A stretch of 11,640 nt of DNA from UPXZ01 sp018055865 (lineage in GTDB: Bacteria; Bacteroidota; Bacteroidia; Bacteroidales; Paludibacteraceae), in contig CAXYWB010000077.1 of the NCBI GenBank assembly GCA_964292695.1, forward strand, positions 1 through 11,640, in the 5' to 3' direction. A program made the position numbers and the translations under genes. This document shows positions 7,591-11,640 of this stretch, one piece after another (the first letter of the stretch is position 1; every line of letters starts with the position of its first letter). The notes under the pieces are model-generated. The model was given only the letters and a program-made list of their open reading frames with translations, was not told the DNA's origin and ran no database searches.

Positions 7591-9117
7591 ATGAAAAAAC
7601 TAAATAGGATAATATTAATTGGAACTTCTTTTCTGGTTCTGTTATTGAACGGATGCAATCAGTTTGAAGATATTAATACTAATCCGGATGCTACAACAAC
7701 AGTAAGTGCATCATTGCTTTGTACAAATGTTGTTCTGAGAACTAGTAGATTTGGCAGTGAAGCTAAAAGTTACATCAGTGATAATGCATTACCCAAATAT
7801 GTGGGTTATGCCAACGAAGGGCAAATGGATGCTCAATACAATAAGATTGGAGGCAGTAGTTTTGGGGGTATGACCATTTTACCTAATATTGAGCAAATGG
7901 TGGAAGCTGCAAAAGGAGGGGTGCTGGAAGATTCATACAGAGGTGTTGCTAAATTTGCCCGTGCCTATATGTTTTTTCGGCTTACAATGGAAATGGGCGA
8001 TATTCCATACAGTGAAAGCGGACTAGGTGAAGAAGGCGTTTTCAGACCCAAATACGACTCTCAGGAAGAAATTTTTATTGGTATACTAAACGAACTTAAA
8101 GAAGCAGATCAATACTTTGCAAAAGGTCGTACATTTACAGGGGATCCTACTCCATATAATGGTAATCCTGATAAATGGCGAAGAGCTACAAACTCGTTGG
8201 CCCTGAAAATTCTGATGACACTGAGTAAAAAAGAAGGTGTTGCTTCGTTGAATGTAAAAAACCGTTTTGCTGAGATAGTGCAGGCTGGTTACTTGCTGGA
8301 GGCTAATACCGGTTTCTTTGGTCTGAATTATTCTACCCAAAATAAACATCCTTTGTCGGGAACAAGCAATTTATTTACCAGTAGAACTATAATCAGCTCA
8401 TTATTAATGGATAATCTGAAAAAACTGAACGACAGGAGATTGTTTTATTACGCTGATCCCGCTGCATCAAAAATATCGGCAGGTAAATCTCAATCAGATA
8501 CAGCAGCTTATGTGGGAGTGGATGTAGGGATGGATTACGCTGAAATGAATGCTGGTCATAGTGCAAGCAAATATTCATTGCTTAACAAACGATACCTCAC
8601 TGAGGCGGCTTGCGAACCCCGTATGCTGCTAACTTACGGCGAACAACAACTGATTTTGGCAGAAGCCAGGCTTCGGGGCTGGATAACTTCAGGTAATGCA
8701 GAAGATTATTATAAAGATGGTGTAAAAGCATCTTTGGCGGTTGTGATGGCTACAAAATCCTCCTATGCCCATGGAAAAGCCATTGATCAGAATTATATTA
8801 ATAACTATTTCACGGGAGAGGCTGCTTTCAAAACGACGATGGATGAGCAGTTGAAACAAATCTGGATGCAAAGATACATTCTAAGCTTTATGCAGGATGC
8901 TCAGTACAGCTATTTTGAATATCGTCGGAATAAATATCCCGAATTCCCGATAAATCCGGCCACAAGTCTGAACGAGAACAACGTAAATGCAATCCCGATG
9001 CGATGGTTATATCCAACCTCCGAAACTAATTATAATCGTGAAAATCTGATTGTTGCCCTGGATCGTCAGTACGAAGGCTACGATGAAATAAATAAAATTA
9101 TGTGGCTTCTTAAATAG
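7591..9117 (+). CDS. susD-like: SusD-like surface lipoprotein
   Basis: The 508-residue protein is a lipoprotein. Its signal peptide ends in LLLNGC, so Cys22 should be lipidated, and acidic residues follow (CNQFEDINTNPD), as is usual for surface export in this phylum. The helical SusD fold is visible from KFARAYMFFRLTMEMGDIPY (121-140), DKWRRATNSLALKILMTLS (194-212), LLTYGEQQLILAEARLRGW (346-364) and the C-terminal RWLYPTSETNYN (471-482). The pattern best fits the SusD-like_2 group rather than classical SusD. Such proteins form a hinged lid on their SusC partner and bind the substrate at the cell surface. The gene follows susC by 65 bases with no promoter or terminator visible between them, so the two are co-transcribed. 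Its last codons lie inside a strong hairpin. Substrate is unknown. Confidence 0.93.
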   Translation: MKKLNRIILIGTSFLVLLLNGCNQFEDINTNPDATTTVSASLLCTNVVLRTSRFGSEAKSYISDNALPKYVGYANEGQMDAQYNKIGGSSFGGMTILPNIEQMVEAAKGGVLEDSYRGVAKFARAYMFFRLTMEMGDIPYSESGLGEEGVFRPKYDSQEEIFIGILNELKEADQYFAKGRTFTGDPTPYNGNPDKWRRATNSLALKILMTLSKKEGVASLNVKNRFAEIVQAGYLLEANTGFFGLNYSTQNKHPLSGTSNLFTSRTIISSLLMDNLKKLNDRRLFYYADPAASKISAGKSQSDTAAYVGVDVGMDYAEMNAGHSASKYSLLNKRYLTEAACEPRMLLTYGEQQLILAEARLRGWITSGNAEDYYKDGVKASLAVVMATKSSYAHGKAIDQNYINNYFTGEAAFKTTMDEQLKQIWMQRYILSFMQDAQYSYFEYRRNKYPEFPINPATSLNENNVNAIPMRWLYPTSETNYNRENLIVALDRQYEGYDEINKIMWLLK

Positions 9118-9127
9118 AAGCCACATA
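9099..9127 (+). promoter_or_regulatory. Hairpin across the susD stop codon
   Basis: TATGTGGCTTCT (9099-9110) and AGAAGCCACATA (9116-9127) form a perfect 12-bp stem with a 5-base TAAAT loop. The loop carries most of the susD stop region, and the left arm encodes the last residues. No T-run follows on the plus strand, so it is not a classical terminator. It may protect the susCD message from 3' degradation or reduce read-through into the next gene. On the minus strand the stem is followed by AT-rich sequence, but nothing is transcribed that way nearby. Confidence 0.55.
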
Positions 9128-9170
9128 GTAAAATTGAACCGTTTTATTAACTCTAAAATAATTAAAAAAC

Positions 9171-10787
9171 ATGAAAACAAAAAGATTACTTTTTTTATTG
9201 ATTACTGCAGCTTTTACATTCTCGGTTTATGCTGCTATTCCAACTCGTAAAGGTTGGTGGAAATTCGATGATAGTGCTGATATGCTTAAAGCTACTATTG
9301 GTAATGCTTTAGGTACTTATGGTTCTACTCCGAATGAATCTGTTCCCGGTCCTGTGGATGGAAATCTTGCTATTATGGATCCGATAGGTCATGCTTTGGT
9401 TATGGATCATGGAATTGGTGCTAATGGTGGTGGCTCCCTGACGAATGAATATACTTTTCAAATAGATTTTATGGTGCCCGCTCCACTCCCAGGCTATGTG
9501 TCTTTCTTCCAAACTGGCCCTATGAACGATGCAGATGGAGATTTGTTTGTCAAATCAAATGGAACTATTGGTTTGACTGCACTGGGTTGGTCAACTAACG
9601 TTGTTGCTCCGGATACTTGGTATCGACTGATTGTTTCAGCTAAATGTGGTGAATTTTACAGGGTATATGTTAATGGAGAGTTATATGTCGAAAAATTGGG
9701 AATAACTGTTGATAGTCGTCATGCTTTGAAACCACTGCCTCATATTTTTGGCGATGATGACGGTGAAGATCCTACAATACATTGTGCTGAACTGGCCGTT
9801 TGGGATGTAGCTTTAACTGAAGACCAGGCTATTGAACTTGGAAATGCATCACAACCCATGTTCCCGCAGCCAAAAGGTTTGTGGAAATTCGATGATCCGG
9901 CAAACTTAATGCTGGCATCCATTGGTAATGATCTTATTCCTGAGGCAACAGTAACTCATACTGCAGCTACCGGTCCTTCAGATGATAATGGCGCAATTGT
10001 TGATGGATTTTACCAATCATTAGCTATGAATCATGGAATAGAAGCAAACGGTGGTGGAACAATGGTAAATGTTTACTCAATGCAAATTGATTTTAAAGCA
10101 ATAGGAACTTCTCCAAGTTACTATTCTTTTTTTCAAACAGGTGCTACTAACTCAGGAGATGGTGATTTGTTTATTAAATGGTCTGCTGGTACAGGTGTTG
10201 TTGGTTTAAGTGCCCTTGGTTGGTCTACTAATAAGGTTAATCCTGAAACATGGTATCGACTTGTAGTTACTTCATCTGGTGATACTTACAAAGTTTATAT
10301 TAATGGTGAATTGTGGGTAGAGAAAACCGGCATTTTAACAGATAGCAGACATGCTTTACAAATCATAAATCTGCCACATATATTTGCCGATGATGATGGT
10401 GAAGAAGGTGTTTACCATTGCTCCGAATTAGCTGTATGGGATGTGGAATTAACTCCCGAACAGGTTGCTGAACTTGGAGATGCAACCGGAGGAGGAACCG
10501 GAATACGAGAACCAAATGCTTCGAACAATAGTTTACTGGGACAAAATTTCCCAAATCCGTTTGCTGTAAGTACTGTATTCCCTTACACAATCAGGGAAAC
10601 GGGTAATGTGATATTTAAAGTGCTTGATCTGACAGGAAAACAACTCAGGGTTGTTTCTCAAGGAAATATGACACCTGGTGATTACAAACTCGATTTAAAT
10701 TCTGAAAATCTTGTCAATGGTATTTATTATTTACAGATGATTAGCAATAATCAATCGACCGTACGAAAAATGGTGGTTTCTAAGTAA
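9171..10787 (+). CDS. Secreted protein with two LamG-like domains and a T9SS sorting tail
   Basis: The 538-residue protein starts with a signal peptide (about 1-22, MKTKRLLFLLITAAFTFSVYA). It has two concanavalin-A-like/LamG-type beta-sandwich domains (about 24-226 and 234-438). Both show KGxWKFDD, GIxANGGG, SFFQTG, DGDLF, ALGWSTN, TWYRL, YxVYxNGEL, HIFxDDDGE and HCxELAVWDVxLT, so they arose by duplication; by eye about half the residues agree. A GGGTG linker leads to a T9SS type A sorting domain (about 455-538, with QNFPNPF, FKVLDLTGKQLR, NLVNGIYYL and KMVVSK). It should be exported by the type IX system and attached to or released from the surface. Such domains bind glycans or occur beside catalytic modules; no catalytic domain is seen, so a binding or structural role is likely. 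It follows susD by 53 bases. Codons ending in T are strikingly frequent, as in highly expressed genes. Confidence 0.88.
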   Translation: MKTKRLLFLLITAAFTFSVYAAIPTRKGWWKFDDSADMLKATIGNALGTYGSTPNESVPGPVDGNLAIMDPIGHALVMDHGIGANGGGSLTNEYTFQIDFMVPAPLPGYVSFFQTGPMNDADGDLFVKSNGTIGLTALGWSTNVVAPDTWYRLIVSAKCGEFYRVYVNGELYVEKLGITVDSRHALKPLPHIFGDDDGEDPTIHCAELAVWDVALTEDQAIELGNASQPMFPQPKGLWKFDDPANLMLASIGNDLIPEATVTHTAATGPSDDNGAIVDGFYQSLAMNHGIEANGGGTMVNVYSMQIDFKAIGTSPSYYSFFQTGATNSGDGDLFIKWSAGTGVVGLSALGWSTNKVNPETWYRLVVTSSGDTYKVYINGELWVEKTGILTDSRHALQIINLPHIFADDDGEEGVYHCSELAVWDVELTPEQVAELGDATGGGTGIREPNASNNSLLGQNFPNPFAVSTVFPYTIRETGNVIFKVLDLTGKQLRVVSQGNMTPGDYKLDLNSENLVNGIYYLQMISNNQSTVRKMVVSK

Positions 10788-10811
10788 GAATGTGTTTCGT
10801 GTTGTTTTGAA

Positions 10812-10849
10812 TCAAGAGGGTGTTTCTTCTAAAGAGATACCCTCTTTGA
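10812..10849 (+). terminator. Hairpin terminator or attenuator between the two LamG genes
   Basis: AAGAGGGT (10814-10821) pairs perfectly with ACCCTCTT (10839-10846). The stem continues inwards as GTTTCTT against AAGAGAT using G-T wobbles, leaving a CTA triloop, and TC/GA flank it outside with one bulged T. The T tract after the stem is short (CTCTTTGAC), so termination may be incomplete. It lies 24 bases after the stop of the two-LamG gene and 74 bases before the next ATG, so the next gene is either expressed by read-through or from its own unseen promoter. Confidence 0.6.
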
Positions 10850-10920
10850 CTAAAATTAATATCTTGTTGAATTAATTGCATGTCATTAGCATTATATCCG
10901 ATTATTGAACAGTAGAAAAA

Positions 10921-11640
10921 ATGAAAAATATTAATCTTTACTTATTTACATTTCTTTTGTTTATGTTATCAGACATTTCTGTTAGCGCTAATGTAACTGA
11001 TAGAAAAGGATGGTGGAAATTTGATGACAAAAATTTTTTACTTCACACTGAAACAGGATATGAAGCATCCTTAAATTTAGTCGGAACACATACTGAAACA
11101 AATGGCTACAAAGTGGGCGATGGAGCAGTATTAATTGGTGTTGGGAGCTACTATGAGCTGATTCATAATATCAAAGCTAACGGAGGAGGAAAAAAAGTGA
11201 ACGAATACTCTTTACAGGTTGACTTTAAAATTCCTGTTTCCGGAATATGGTATAGTTTTTTTCAAACAAATGCTTCAAATAACGACGACGGTGAACTCTT
11301 TATAAATACCTCGGGCAAAATTGGAGTGGCAGCAGTTGGCTATTCAAATTTTTCTGTTATCCCGGATGAGTGGTACAGGTTGGTTGTAACGGTGAAAAAT
11401 GGTTATGAATTTTGTTATTATATCGACGGTAATTTAATTCTTTCAGGAAAATCTCAACCCATAGATGGAAGATTTTCGTTGAATGATAAATTATTGATCT
11501 TTGCTGACAACGATAAAGAGGATGGAGATATTTACTGTTCAGAACTTGCAATCTGGGATAAATGTCTTACAGACTCAGAAGTAAATGAATTGGGTCGATG
11601 TACTTTGAATCCTTCGTATTTGATTACAAGAATTCCTTAC
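10921..11640 (+). CDS. Secreted LamG-like protein, 5' part (cut by window end)
   Basis: From the ATG at 10921 the frame is open to the last base, showing 240 residues. A signal peptide (about 1-23, ending SDISVSA) is followed by one LamG-like domain (about 26-226) closely related to both domains of the preceding gene: RKGWWKFDD, IKANGGG, VNEYSLQVDF, YSFFQTN, DGELFIN, EWYRLVV, IFADNDKEDG and YCSELAIWD. After the domain the chain reads PSYLITRIPY at the window edge. This resembles the opening of the fibronectin-like N-domain of purple-acid-phosphatase-type metallophosphatases (usual pattern RxPYLQ), so a LamG-plus-phosphatase fusion is possible, but that is inference from a few residues. The domain lacks a T9SS tail within the visible part. 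Signal peptide and LamG calls are firm; the rest is unknown. Confidence 0.82.
   Translation, partial: MKNINLYLFTFLLFMLSDISVSANVTDRKGWWKFDDKNFLLHTETGYEASLNLVGTHTETNGYKVGDGAVLIGVGSYYELIHNIKANGGGKKVNEYSLQVDFKIPVSGIWYSFFQTNASNNDDGELFINTSGKIGVAAVGYSNFSVIPDEWYRLVVTVKNGYEFCYYIDGNLILSGKSQPIDGRFSLNDKLLIFADNDKEDGDIYCSELAIWDKCLTDSEVNELGRCTLNPSYLITRIPY

Overview
The window comes from a member of the Bacteroidota, probably class Bacteroidia and free-living or gut-associated. The evidence is a SusC/SusD pair controlled by an ECF sigma factor and a FecR-type anti-sigma factor, promoters of the TAnnTTTG type, weak Shine-Dalgarno sequences, and a secreted protein with a C-terminal type IX secretion (T9SS) sorting domain. 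The sequence is AT-rich.

Left flank (1-545): the 3' end of an unrecognised gene, then a decayed gene (237-545) with two in-frame stop codons. It looks like the N-terminal part of a PD-(D/E)XK-type nuclease-like protein and it breaks off exactly where the next gene ends. On the minus strand (534-1535) lies a secreted single-domain family 43 glycoside hydrolase. A gene-poor AT-rich stretch of about 750 bases (1536-2291) follows.

Right side (2292-11640), all on the plus strand: a polysaccharide-utilisation-type locus. Its order is ECF sigma factor, FecR-like anti-sigma factor, intrinsic terminator, SusC-like TonB-dependent transporter with an N-terminal STN signalling domain, SusD-like lipoprotein, a secreted protein with two LamG-like domains and a T9SS tail, and a second LamG-like protein cut by the window end. 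The last visible residues of that protein hint at a metallophosphatase-type domain beyond the edge.

How it likely works: ligand bound by SusC/SusD at the outer membrane is sensed through the STN domain, which signals to the periplasmic part of the anti-sigma factor. The anti-sigma factor then releases the sigma factor, which raises transcription of the transporter operon. The most interesting observation is a 36-bp element, TAGTGGA-N6-TCACT-N3-CTGTATACT-N3-TAA, with identical spacing upstream of both the anti-sigma gene (2901-2936) and susC (4077-4112) and of no other gene here. It is a strong candidate for the promoter or operator recognised by this locus's own sigma factor, and it would build a negative feedback loop. 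Two strong hairpins, one across the susD stop codon and one between the two LamG genes, suggest that expression is stepped down along the operon.
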